Source: Amaranthus tricolor (taxonomy: Eukaryota; Streptophyta; Magnoliopsida; Caryophyllales; Amaranthaceae). From it: 64,000 nt of DNA. Position 1 is the first letter of the stretch. Each line of letters begins with the position of its first letter. The position numbers and the translations under genes were made by a program. The stretch lies in NCBI RefSeq assembly GCF_026212465.1, contig NC_080049.1, positions 34,702,885-34,766,884 on the forward strand. Direction: 5' to 3'. The notes beneath the pieces are model-generated. The model saw only the letters and a list, made by a program, of their open reading frames with translations. It searched no databases and had not been told where the DNA came from. This document shows positions 35,801 through 47,739 of this stretch, in pieces.

Positions 35801-37323
35801 TCACTTTGTTAGGAGGGCCACCCTTCAAAAGGTGGTGCTTAGAACCGTAATCAAACTCCATCACTAGGTTATTGAAATCCCATTGAACCACTCCAAGTTG
35901 TTTCAACCATCGAATCTAACTACCATGTCACAACCTCCTAGTGGGATCAACCAAACATCAGATTGGAACTCAGTTTCCTTAATTCTCCAAGTAAATCCTT
36001 TGCATATTGCTGTGCAGATCAGGTTGTTACCATCAGCTACCGTGACTGATTGTGTTGAAATAGTTTCCTTCCTTAGCCCAATCTTTTCAGCTATTACAAT
36101 GTCTATAAAGTTATGAGTGCTCCCAATATCAATCAAAATGTGTAGGGGCGTTTTACCATAAAACCCAATAATCCTCATTGTCTGGCATCCATGATGTCCA
36201 CTTAGAGCATTCACAAAAATGCAAGGTTCAAGAGCATTCAACTCCACTAGAGACCCTTCATTAGATGTCCAACCCTCATCTAGATCTCCTGGTTCTGCCT
36301 CATTTATATTTTCAACCTCATCCAATCCTGGAATTTCTAATGTGAACAGCTGAGTCTGCTTGATTGGACAAACATGTCCTCTTCCATAAGGCTGGTCACA
36401 AAAGTAGCATAACCCTTTCTCCTGTTTTATTCTTCTTTCTGCAGGGGTTAGTCTTATAGGTTTAGACACTGATAGATTGGAAGATGGGGCTGTTTTCTGG
36501 TACATATTGGAAAGTTGATTAGATCTCTGGAGGGAGGCAGAATCTTTGTCAAGAAGGAAAGGTCTCCTGTTGAAGGAGAGGTAGGGTTTCATCACTGCCT
36601 TCATCGCCTTATCATTTTGCTCCTTTAATCTTGCAAATTCAACAGCAGCAGCCAACTTCATAGGATTGAAAGCTTTCACAAAGGGTTTAATGCTTGGCTT
36701 AAGTCCCCCAATGAAACTATCCAAGAAAAAAGAATCAGGAAGTTAAGGGTTTCTTTGGATCATTAATGACCGTAGGTTTTCAAAGGCATCAAGATAATCA
36801 TCAATTGCTCCTTTTTGCTCAAGCTTATTAAATTCTTCTACTACATTCATGCCCAACTCTTCACCAAATCTTGCACACAAATCCACAATGAAAGTACTCC
36901 AGTCCACATCTTGCCTGGCAGCAAGTATGAATGGAACCAGTGTTCTGCCTTGCTAACTAGGTGGATTGAAACAAGGTCTAATCTCTGCTCATCACTTATT
37001 TTACAAAGCTTGAAATATTTTTCAGCCTTCTTAATCCACAATCTAGGATTAGTTCCATCAAATTGGGGAAACTCAAGTTTAGGTGGATAACCCAAATGGG
37101 CAAATTGGAGTAGGATTGTTAACCTGTGGATTGATTATGGGTCTTGGTCATGTGGGGAATGTCCTAAAATACCAGATTCTTGATCATTTCTTGCAGCTTT
37201 TGAGGCTTGAACTGTAATTGCGTCCATTTTCTTTAATAAAGATTCATTAACCTCATTCATTTTCATGAAAATACCTTTCAAATGAAAATAACGTTCCTCC
37301 AAAGATCTTACAGCTTCTTCCAT
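32890..37323 (-). pseudogene. Gag-pol polyprotein remnant of the chromovirus
   Basis: Order on the minus strand: coiled N-terminus (37323-37135); Gag core (LEFPQFDGTNPRLWIKKAEKYF, 37095-36847); Gag C-part with zinc knuckle CYFCDQPYGRGHVC and aspartic protease site written DIGSTHNF instead of the usual DSGSTHNF (36724-35903); reverse transcriptase with WRLCVDYRALN and MPFGLTNAPPSF (35906-35097); connection and RNase H (35050-34480, [16 protein letters not shown]); integrase HHCC zone (34189-33995), core (33949-33620, TDISMDFITCLPKS ... HPQTDGKT) and C-terminal part (33619-33080). A chromodomain remnant follows at about 33010-32900 (TVLDKRIVKHH, YLVQ.KGF, DEATWES) with stops inside. Not functional. 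Confidence 0.85.
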
Positions 37324-37401
37324 TACCCTGAGTTTTGTTACCTTCTTAGGTGTCAGGATGAAAGGGATAGCGTCTGGCCCAGGAGAGCTCTAATACCAAT
37401 T

Positions 37402-37609
37402 TAGCAGGTAGAATAGTGAGAGAGTACCTGCTAAGGGAAAAAGATAGTAGATAGTGTCACAGAAGGGAAGAGAAGGAGAAGACAGAAGGAGAGGAGAGGA
37501 GAGGGAGACAGAAGAGAAAATACAGATGAGAGGAAAAGTTTGTTATTATTCAATTTATCTTCAACTAATTACAAAGTCTCTTATGACTAACAAGAATCCT
37601 ACTGTTACA
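37402..37609 (-). repeat. 5' LTR of the chromovirus (internally deleted)
   Basis: 208 bp; clearly homologous to 32538-32831 over its whole length but lacking one block of about 85 bp located between CTCTTAT and GACTAAC. Its inner end is CTACCTGCTA, next to the primer-binding site. Confidence 0.85.
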
Positions 37610-38693
37610 TTTTTCTTCCAAGATCATCATCTATAAATTATGAAGGTTTACCTGTGTCCACATGGAGTTGTGCTTGGTTCATAACATATATCCAAACAAA
37701 TCTGGAGATATAAAAATAACATACCCACAACTTAATTAAAAGCTCTATAAATAACAATTTTTTTGCAGATTAAAAATCAAATTTAAAAAACTTACTGCAC
37801 ATGAAAGTTCTCTAAGAAGATCCATACAAGCAAGTGTTGAAAAACTTGAACAACCAGATTTTTCCTTCTCTTCATCTTTGCTTATTTCTTCTTGTTTCTT
37901 TGGTTGTAATTGTAATTGTAATTGTAAATCATTTCTCCCCTTTTCTGCCTCTGCCAATTATAAAAATCCCCATTTTTTCAGAAAATTATAATTTTTTGAT
38001 GATTATCAAAAACCATCTTCAAATTCCTATTTCAATCTCATTCAAAAACTGGCACCCTTTAATTTTGTCATTAAACTTCAAATTTCCATAACTTTGACTC
38101 AATAAATTCAAATTAATAAGAAAATCAAGACACCCATCAAATCAAACTGTCCATTAATTGTGATTCAACCAATCAATTCAATCTATTTGGAATCCACAAT
38201 CACAAAAAAAGGAAAAGAAATAACCTTTTTTATTTGTATAAACAGAATCTTCATCATCATCAAGATTAAGAACTGGAATCGGAATAGAAGTAAGTGGAGC
38301 TCTCCTTCTTTTCCTTCTAGAACTAATTGGAGTAACATTCAAGCATTACAAATCAGATCGTTTCTTGTTTTTCAAGTTTCTATCAGGTGTGTCTTCAACA
38401 ACGAGGGAAGCAACTGAAAGGGCTTCTTCATCCCAACCCGCCATTTCTGCAACTTATTTAAACCTTGGGCTAAACATAATTCTTACTATTTTCTGGGATT
38501 TTGAGTACTGCCCTTATCATTGTTTTGCGAAACTGAGGGATTTTTAATTGAAATGAGTTTAGGGCAAGCTTTTTTAACGGTCGAATTTTTCGAGTAGACG
38601 ATATGACCACTATTGTCCCTAGTTGTCTTTTTCTCATGTTAATGAATTAGTTTGGTCAAGACAAAAATATATAATTCATTTTAACAAAAATGG

Positions 38694-38956
38694 TATTCAC
38701 TCCAAATCATTACTAATGTCTCATTTGCATTATGCACTATATCCAATGCACTTATTCAATCTTTAATATTTTTAATTGTGCATAATTAAAAATTTTGAAA
38801 AGTTGATATAAATAATCTTTGCATTGAGACGAATTAAACAAGATTCTACTTGACTATATTTTAACTTATAGATTAATAATAAAATATAAATTAAGAATAA
38901 GAGATGAATAATATCCAAAAAGTAAATGGAACATTAGTAGTAAATTAGAGGGAGTA
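38694..38956. repeat. Stowaway-like MITE, copy 2
   Basis: Ends TATTCACTCCAAATCATTAC (left) and, complemented, TACTCCCTCTAATTTACTAC (right). The interior (ATTTGCATTATGCAC, TCCAATGCACTTATT) matches the 184-446 element in the opposite orientation; a third interior fragment lies at about 23833-23945. Confidence 0.65.
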
Positions 38957-40184
38957 ATATGTTAAATGTGCAACATACCAGATCACGTAGATATGTATAA
39001 GGTGAGCAATCACTTAACAGTAATCTTCAATAAAAAGAAAATCTTAAATATATACATTTTAGATATATTTTTATATCAATGATGTTGAAAAAAATATATT
39101 ATTACTAAATATTCTAAACATTTATTGTTAATTCACAATTTATTGTTAAAATTCAAATTAGGCATGAAAGATATTAAATCATGAATTTATTTTTAAAATT
39201 TCATCTGATCTATATTATAAGTCCTTCACATCACCACATAAATACATAATATTCAAGATGACTTTAATTGCACAATAGACATGTGTAAAGTAAACAGTTG
39301 CTTCACACTAAGAATCTTCAATTAAAGAGCCTTAAATACTTACATCATATATATATTTTAAATTGAGGATGTCCTTGTTGAAAAGATTTTTAGTAACAAA
39401 TATTTTAGAACATTTATTGTTACTTCATGATTTGTTGTTAAAATTTAAACTAGGTATTATATATATAAAAAATTATGAATTTGTTTTTAAAATTCCAAAT
39501 TTGAAGCTCTCTACAATACCCTATAAATATATAATATGCAAGACAGCTTGAATTGCACAATATTGCAAAGTGTTAAGAATGTATTCAGAGAGTTGAAATT
39601 AAAGCTTTACTCCAAATATTTTTTTAACTTTGGAGAGATTGAAACCTAAACAAATATTTTTGATCTGATCCCTCCAAATATTTTCCCATTTTCTTTCATC
39701 CATAAGAAGACATGAGAGAAATAGCATATAAAATAGAATTGTATGGGATTCCATAGAGCTAACAATATTAAAGTTCTCCATATGAAAGCTTATTGAGAAA
39801 TTTTGTTGCAGATTGTATGGGATTCAATACTAACTTTATGTTTGTCACCTTACACTGATCCATTGTTCGTGACTTGCAAATGAATCCAATGTTATTCATA
39901 TTTGTAATTTGTAATTTGTAATAGTGGAAAACTTAACAACAAATTATTCACGACAAGAATAGTAGAAAAATGGTTGAAATATCACCAAACAACAAATGAT
40001 AGCTATAAAGAATAGGACATATGTTGAAAATCATTGTAAAGAATTAATCAATGAATAATGTGCCCATTTTACCAACTTGTACATTAACAACAATATCTTT
40101 GTATATTATGGTTGGTTAATGCTGAATTTGTTACAACATATGATCCATATTCCTCTTAAACTACGCCAAGGCAATTACATAAGC

Positions 40185-40585
40185 GAGCTCGGATGGCAGA
40201 GATAACGACGAGTTATTTCTCCTGCTTAATATTTTATTTAAAAGGAGAGGTAACTTCTCATCTCATTTTCTTTGTGCAATGAACAAGATATTGTTTAAAC
40301 AAAAGATAAAATCTCGGATGGCAGAGATTTTGTTATAACATGTCCACAATTAATGCTGAGCTTATACTGTAATGAACACAGATTCTGTGCATTACCCTCT
40401 CTTTGAAAGGAAAGGTAACTACGTATTATTCTACACGAGCCTATGAAAGGAGAAGTTTAAACGAGCTCGGATGGCAGAGATGCATCACACGACATATATT
40501 CAATCACAAAATGTGGTCTTTCTCTTTTTAAAGAGAGGGTAATGCACAGAATTAGTATTCATGACAGAAAAAGCTCAGCTTGGTA
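40185..40585. repeat. Repeat cluster: three GGATGGCAGAGAT boxes and a perfect 23-bp inverted repeat
   Basis: The box CTCGGATGGCAGAGAT occurs at 40188-40203, 40312-40327 and 40466-40481; the first and third are extended to GAGCTCGGATGGCAGAGAT. A perfect 23-bp inverted repeat (40382-40404 against 40530-40552, core TGCATTACCCTCTCTTT) surrounds the third box. Weaker similarity extends outward to GCTGAGCTT / AAGCTCAGC. No ORF and no known family recognised. Confidence 0.6.
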
Positions 40586-43500
40586 CTTACCTTCCAAGGA
40601 AAAAGCATTCCAATGGGTCAGAAATCATGGTCATTCTGATCAACATCTTTGTATAAAATGATAAATCAACTAAACTTATACTTGGATGCACGTACCTGTT
40701 CAGGGCACCCGGGTGCAAGTTATCCTGCTTAACAAGCAACACTGTGAGAATGGAACTTTTATTCTAAGAAAATTAAGCTTCAACAAAAATGAATAGTTGA
40801 TATCCCTACAATGGAAATCTTTTTCCTTTGCTAATGCCAATAAGAACTCAACTATCTGCTTCTGATATGAAGTAGGATTTTTCACTCATCTGTTCAATTA
40901 AGCCTCTGTCAAGTGGAAGATGCAAGCTCTATTAGTGATCATTAATCACGGATATCAGAGTTCAAGAAATGTGGTAATTCCTAGTCACAAATTCCGAAAA
41001 TAATATGACACAGTAAATGCAATAAACATGACAATTACACATAAAACTCCAAGACTATTGGGCTCACGGGGAGAATTCCAAACACAACACAATAGGAAAC
41101 ATTTTACTGCTTTTATTGGTGAAAGCTACAAAACGTTTGCAACCACAGATAAACATTAATTAAACGGCAAACTAAAACACAAACAGACAAGCACAGTACC
41201 CAAAAGATCACACTATGGGTACGTCTGGTCTTAGGAAATCAAGGGATGGAAGGACATACAGATCTCTATAGCCCTTATGAGTGTTTGTTGGGACCCTTTA
41301 TTAAATCCCTTTACTCCATTTTCTTGATGGAGTTCCACAAAACAGTTTGTCTAGGAACTTCAATTCCCCATTTTCACTCTATGTTTGACCAGCACTAACC
41401 ACCACAATGAAACTCGCCAAAACCATTGAGCAACCAATTACCAACAAACAAAGCCACCTCAGAAACCCAGCGCCACCCACCACTGCTGCTGAGATTCTAA
41501 CAACAATTCCCATCAACCTACCTAACCCCCCAACACGTACAACCACCTCTGTGAACCAAATCCCACAAACGACCTACCTGCCATCCAGATTTCAACCCAC
41601 CACCTGTGAATCACACTCCAAATGTCTGTCGGCCAATTTAGCCAACAACCAGAACTCTAGATCCAAGATCTGATAATGAGAGGGTGTGAGAGAATTTGAT
41701 GTTGACGTAGTTGAAAGGCCAGTCACCATTTGCAGTGGCTATTAATTGGGACTTTGGGAGGGATGGCAGCGCACAGATCTTAAAATGATTGACATGGAAT
41801 TTTTTGAAATAGCTGACTCTTGATTGAGCACTGTTAGACAGACCTGAGTGATCAAACAAGAAAGCAACAGAGAAGAAGAATTCTGCAGATAAAGAACTAT
41901 AGAACCAAAAGAAGTAAAAGGATGGAAATTTATTATTGAATATTGAAAAGAACAGACCTTCGAGTAGCTTCCAAACTCCTAAACAAGACTACTTTCTTGA
42001 TTCTTCACAATTCTAACAATGCACATCACCCTTATATATCGTATATATATACTAGGAAACAATTTAAAAACAACCAAAACAATCAGACATACAAAGACCA
42101 AACTATCCATACTTATTATCCCGCTCCTTTCTCCTGCTTCAAGTATAATTCAAGGGGGAAGGAGGCACATGGGTCATATACTCATATCATTCTTCCAAGT
42201 ATTTAGAGCATTAGAGGTGTGTAGCGGAGCAAAATAGTGGCACCTCTCATGAGATAATGACCAACTGAACCACCAGCAGACGGTGCAAGATTGAACACAA
42301 AAAGGTGGGTGGCTTTTTGGAATAGGATTTTTCAAAGTTTTCTCAAGTCTTGACAATAAAACACATGTATGACTGTAGGAGGGATTGAAAAGGTTTTCTT
42401 AGCTTTCCCTTCTCTCCTCTTTGGAAAAGCTGTAACTTCACAAAACGTTACAAGCAGACATATAGAATCAGCATTAACAGAATAGAAAATTTCCTCCAAG
42501 AAGATGCGGAGGCATTCAACAAAAAGCCCAAGATACAACACCATCCTAATTCATTAAAATGTCATAAGAAACTTAAACAGCTACGGCAGGAGAGTTCAGA
42601 ACAACATGCCATCATATTAGACATTAGACAACAATAATAGTACACCTTTCAGAAATATACAAAGGCTAACCAACTGAACTGCATTGGCTAACAGCCTAAG
42701 TGGCAGAATTCTCTAGACTTTCAATTTCGGAGAGTACATAGAAAGTAGCAACTATCTATTAACAAGTAAAAGATCTCTCAGAAACAAATCTCGCAGAAAC
42801 TTCAGCAACATAAACATTTTATCAACGACTCAAGCATTATCCACAACAAAAACTAAATAATTTATCCCTTGAGCGATATAAAACAAAAGATTGAGAAGAT
42901 ACCTCTACCAAGCTCAAGCAACAGATTTTGAGAACCATTAAAACTGAAAAATCAGCCTCCTCAAGCTGCTAGCTTTAGTACTGCAGTGACATTTGCAGAC
43001 AAAAGTCATAAACGTTCCAGAGTAAATGCCGACAACTTGATGGAAAAAGCAAATCCAGACCTCGATTACCAACTTAAATGTATTTGTTGAACATTGCCAA
43101 TATGTATTTTGAAATAAACTACAAATTCAGATGCAGAAAGACAAAGAAATACATGTACCATGGCTGATCAGGAACTTTCAATAACATTTCCGTGAAGTAC
43201 AAGACAAAGAATTGAAACAGTCTTTGAATTGGAAAACAAAAATGGCATCTTCTGCAAGGACATTTCTAGCACTCATTAATTATACATGCTTAGATGCCGA
43301 CCAAGTAACGACATGGATGATAAAGGAGATAGCTTTAACTGATACTATGATAGCCTACAATTAAACTGCAATAACATGAACTAAGTGTATGAAGCTTCAA
43401 CTGACTTACTATCCCTATTCCTCGTTAACTTTTAGACAATGACCAACAGTATTTTAATCATACATAACACTATACAAAACCTGAACCACATATACTTATT

Positions 43501-44366
43501 CTCAAAATCTCGACCAATCATGTATATCTTGATATGATACCTCTCTGCTTCATAAAAGGTCATGCAAATGGCTCAATCGAACTAAAGATTACATACACTA
43601 TACAGTTCCAATCAAGCTGCAACTGCAAACCCCAAGATGAGTTGCACCCACCATACCACTGACATAAAATTACATGACAGAAGTATCCAGAAAAGAGAAA
43701 AAACAACCATAACCCCAACCAAAATCAACATAAACCAATATAACCCCATTTATAATTTACAACAAATGCGTCTTAGCAGAAAATTACACATAAACAAGCA
43801 GGAGCGAACCCCAGAAAACCCCATGATAATAACTAATTAACTCTCTTCTCTACTTTGTCAATCGCGTGTTAATGATAAGCAAATAGCATCCTTCCGCTTT
43901 ACATAAACCATCTCTTGCAAACATCATTCCAAAAATAAATCATGCAGAATATTAAAAAGATGTGACAATTGCATCATAGTTTGATATTAAGACCAAATTC
44001 TATGAGGAATGTTTGCAAAGTTCCAAATAAAAACAATTTACATACACATGTTCAGATGAACATCATCATTCTAAAAAGAAAAGCCATTATGCCACACCTT
44101 CTGAATCAAGTACTGTTATGATGCAATCCTATCACCAAAGCTGGAAAATAAATTTGACTGCTACAGATCTGATGGCATAGGCAAAAATATAATCCTCAAC
44201 TAACTTCATCAGATGTGCCTGCTAAAAAACAGCATGAATGACGGTCTCACAACCCATTGTTTGCAAGTTGTTTTGAATCCATCTCTCTAACCTCATGCAT
44301 GTTCATCTGTTGGCATTGACAAAACTCGTGCAGCATAAAACACAATCTTCACTCAGACATAGGCTC

Positions 44367-47300
44367 TTAGCCAAACAAGCCTCCAGTCCCCAATTCTGGT
44401 TGCTGCAACTCTTTCCTGCGCTGCTCTTCCAAAGGATCAGGGCTCTTATGAACCCTACGCAAGCGCCTTCCAATACCATAAGCATAGATATTAGAAAAAG
44501 TATGACCAAACATAACATCAGAATGATGAGTAATCTAGAAATAATCAAATAACATCCTATAATTAAAATACCTGTCTTGTGCATGATGAGCAGGAAATGT
44601 AGGCATGAATTCCTTTGACTTGGGAAGAGGAACTTCACGAAACCAATCATGCTTAAGAGCAGCATCAACTGTATAACGCTGCAGCCAACAATGAAAAACC
44701 GTCAGGGAATCAGCATACCAAATCATCCAAGAAATGAATATTTTCTTCCATAAAGCTTGTACCTTTTCAGGATCATAAGTTAATAGTCTGTTCAATAGAT
44801 CAAATCCAGCATCTGAGAGGACCGGGGATCCCGTAAAGGATGTTGCTGGAAACTTTTTACGCAACTGATTATACCTGAAAAAGACAGTTGATAGTTAATC
44901 ATAACCAAAGGTGCCCGAGAAACTAATTGTACCAATGAGGCCAGAAGCCAAACCAGAATCACCCAAAGCTGGAAGCCTGGGAAAAGAGCACAGAAAATAA
45001 GAAACCTAGATATAAAGCTATATATATCCCAGATAATATAAAAAGAATTACTTACTGGTGTTTCACAAAATTATACTTCACTTTAGGCAACTTAGAAAAA
45101 CCAGGCCAGATTGTTTCATTTGGAGTGCCAAGAATCCTGAATATCTGCACAAAGGAATAGGAAAAAAAATTAAACAACAAAGATAAGCAAAAAAAACTAA
45201 TTAGCACACAGTGCATATGACATTGTACAAACTTCTAGCTCGAAAGAAAAAACATTTTGAAATACCTACTTTTTGATGGATGAATGTACCTTATCAAGCT
45301 GTTCAATTTCGGATTTGCCATTAAACAGTGGATCTTTGGACAAGAGCTCCGCCATGATGCAACCAAGTGACCACATATCAATGGCAGTGGAATACTCTTT
45401 TGCCCCCAAAAGAAGCTCAGGAGCTCTGATAAAACAACAAAAAGTTATGAATGAGATCTTAAACCCCTGATCGATTCTCTCCTGTTATTGAAGATCAAAT
45501 TTCACAAACCTACGCCATGTATACCAGGAATAAACAAATTTCACATCATGTATATACATTTATAATCAATACGGGAATGTCTAAGTCATACACATAAAAA
45601 TCAGCAATCAAAAAACATACAGATGTAGGCTAAATTTCTTAAACAGAAACATTTGACCTTCAAGAAGATATTCCACTCAATATAAAAGATAGATTTAAAA
45701 ATGTAATTACATACAAAAAAAAAATAGGCAGCTCACCTGTACCACAGTGTAACAACCAATTGAGTGTATGGCTTCAAAGGACTCCCATATTGTCGAGCCA
45801 AACCAAAGTCGCATATCTTCAGCTCCCCCTGGTTGTTCATAAGTAAATTTGACGTCTTTAAATCACGATGAAGAACCCAATTATCATGAAGGCACTTGAC
45901 ACCATCTAATAACTGAAGCATGAGGCATTTAACTTCACTCTGACTAAATGGCTGCTTCATGGTCTCCATGAGAGCTTTAAGATCGTGCTCCATGTATTCC
46001 ATCACCATAAAGATACTATCAAGGTTGCTTCCAACAACTACTTCCTTGACATCAACAATGGATGGATGATGCAATGATAAAAGAATGTTAATTTCCCTTA
46101 AAGCAGTCAATGGAAAGCCCTCTCTTTCCTTTTCCATCTTTACCTTTTTCAAAGCTACAATGTCATTTGTCTTCTTATCTCTGGCTCTGTAAACTACACC
46201 ATAAGTTCCTTCATCTATCTTATTTAGTCTTTCAAACTCATCCACACTTCTACAACCCTGAAGCATATTCACTACTCTCTTGGGAGCTGCTTGCGGTTCA
46301 GGTGTTCCACGAAAATAATCTTCATCTTCTAAATCAGATCTTCTGGGGCTAAGGCTAGAATCAGTGTCATCGTATCTATCATCTACCTCCATATGATACT
46401 CCTTATCCTGATCAATATGAAGAACATGATTTCCATTGGCAGGAGTACTACACATGCTTCCATCAGAATTTAAAGATCTTCCCTTAACTAAATTAGAAAC
46501 CTCTCTAGTGGCATCTCCACGTTCTGGACTAGATGACTTCTTGCTCCTTCTAGTATCTAAGAACGCAAAAGAATGCATCTTCTTTCTCCTTTTCCTCATG
46601 AACTCATCATTATCTATTTCACCTTCATCAGCAGGAGAGTTAGAATCACCAGCCCACCTTGATGATAAAATGTGCCTAGTAGGGATATAATCCTCATCAT
46701 CTATGTGCTCTATCTCCTTACCATTCTCCCACTGTCGCTCCTGAGACGTTGAATAATCATGTTCCTCAATTGACCCCGAGACAACATTGTCTAACTGATC
46801 ACGATTCAAAGGGTTAACAGGAGATATTTCCGTTTCTTCTGGGGGTTTGTCACTTTTGAAAAAAGATGCCACCTCATTTTCTGCAGGAATTGTGACAGGT
46901 GAGGACTGCCGATACAATTTCTTGATTGGTTGAGGAGGTAGCGCTGTATTACTCACCCCAACTTTACTTTTCAATGCATCTTTTATATCTTTATCATCTC
47001 TATCCCATACTATGGGAGAATACTTCCTCTTCTTCAAGCCTCGGGGAGTGGACTGAGCGCAGTTATCCATCTCCAACAATTCACTATCCTTTCCCGACCG
47101 TGAATCTAACTCTATAGCACCCTCAGACCCATCCTCGCTAGACAATTCCCCGGGCTCACGATCCACCCTGGACGTACAGCCAACTCTCCTGGACCCACCT
47201 TTGCCTCCCCCTTCACCACCACCACCTCCCCCACTTCCACCTGAATCACTTCTACTTGAAGACGAGCCATAACCACCGTTAGCTAGCTCCCTTTCCTTGA

Positions 47301-47487
47301 TATCCCTCTGTCTAATCCTAGCTCTATCTCTAATTTTCACAATATCCCGATCCCTAATCTGATCCACGTTCCTAATCCTATCATATTCTCCATTGGTATA
47401 CACTGAATCACGCCTGGACATATTATAATCTTGGCCACGTTCTTTATTTTCATTTTCGTGGTATCCCCCATGCCTTCCCGCCGCCAT
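44367..47487 (-). CDS. CDKG2: Cyclin-dependent kinase G-type (CDKG;2-like, CDK11/PITSLRE relative)
   Basis: Serine/threonine kinase of the plant CDKG class, which pairs with L-type cyclins and is linked to pre-mRNA splicing and meiosis. Exons in gene order (- strand): 47487-45737, 45425-45290, 45144-45056, 44874-44763, 44678-44572, 44466-44367. The sum is 2295 nt, so 764 aa. The start [16 protein letters not shown] agrees with the family; the open frame upstream is leader sequence. Residues 1 to about 410 are disordered: Arg/Asp- and Arg/Glu-rich, Gly/Ser-rich, with nuclear-signal-like KKRK and RKRRKK. Kinase domain from about 415: glycine loop [12 protein letters not shown], Lys447, the cyclin-binding helix written [15 protein letters not shown] (Asp542), DFG 560-562 and T-loop Thr575 before the splice at TLWYR. 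It ends FMPTFPAHH ... LGTGGLFG. Intact. Confidence 0.94.
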
Positions 47488-47509
47488 ATAATCAGGCAAA
47501 GGTATCCCC

Positions 47510-47738
47510 CAACTTGAAAAATCAATATCAATTACAACTAATGAAAACCCTAATTTTATTCCAAATATAGTCAATTCAATACATGCAAATGAAAGTTTCC
47601 TAAAACAAAAACCCTAAAATCAAAACTTCAACAACTTGCACTCATAAAGATCTGAGAGAACAAATAATGGTAACGAAAACGAGAACAAAACACACAATAT
47701 GAAAATGAAACAGCAAAAAATCAATAGATAAATCGGAC
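47510..47738 (-). other. Probable 5'UTR intron of the CDKG gene
   Basis: On the minus strand GCGAAAG/GTCCGATTT at about 47739 is a plausible donor, and TTTTTCAAG/TTGGGGG at about 47509 a plausible acceptor just upstream of the ATG. Inferred only from sequence. Confidence 0.4.
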
Positions 47739-47739
47739 C

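Larger units (their letters stand above)
32538..37609 (-). mobile_element. Ty3/gypsy chromovirus (Reina-like size) inserted in RING intron 3
   Basis: 5072 bp. The 5' LTR (minus strand) is 37609-37402 (208 bp, starts TGTAACAGTAGG) and the 3' LTR is 32831-32538 (294 bp, starts TATAACAATAGG). Next to the 5' LTR is the tRNA-iMet primer site TGGTATTAGAGCT. Before the 3' LTR is a polypurine tract GGGGGAAGGAA (32832-32842). The 5' LTR lacks about 85 bp present in the 3' LTR. Flanks are T-rich, and a 5-bp duplication (TTTTT versus TTTTG) is only approximate. The domain order protease-RT-RNaseH-integrase-chromodomain identifies a chromovirus; the Reina lineage is inferred only from the short length and LTR size. 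Many stops and frameshifts make it inactive. Confidence 0.88.
31536..38444 (-). pseudogene. Decayed RING-type (C3HC4) E3 ubiquitin ligase gene, split by a chromovirus
   Basis: Five exons in gene order (- strand): 38444-38225, 37950-37796, 37701-37652, 32484-32410, 31927-31536. They match a plant nuclear-type RING ligase family that begins MAGWDEEAL and ends with a basic Arg-rich tail. Exon 1 starts MAGWDEEALSVASLVVEDTP; exon 2 ends MDLLRELSCA; exon 3 gives ICLDICYEPSTTPCGHS; exon 4 continues with the rest of the RING. Lesions seen: (1) TAA at codon 33 (38346-38348). (2) RING ligand 5 is Tyr (SFYKNC). (3) RING ligand 7 is Gly (KRGPKC). (4) A frameshift in exon 5: the frame from exon 4 hits TAA at 31912-31914, while the conserved NTIQLLF tail continues one frame over to 31536. 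(5) A 5-kb chromovirus in intron 3. The splice sites survive, so it may still be transcribed, but a working ligase is very unlikely. Confidence 0.85.
38445..44366. other. Long spacer between the RING pseudogene and the CDKG gene
   Basis: Nearly 6 kb without a convincing gene. It contains a Stowaway-like MITE (38694-38956) and a cluster of small repeats and inverted repeats (40185-40585). Short ORFs at 41407-41673 (Pro/Thr-rich) and 42332-42544 lack family features or codon bias. The part from about 43.6 kb to 44366 probably includes the CDKG 3' UTR. Confidence 0.5.

Noticed and set aside
36815..37090. Plus-strand ORF of 91 codons
   Set aside because: Lies antisense to the chromovirus gag, whose minus-strand translation has clear Gag motifs.
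41407..41673. Pro/Thr/Asn-rich ORF
   Set aside because: Compositional artefact of an A/C-rich strand; no conserved motif, no splice or UTR context.
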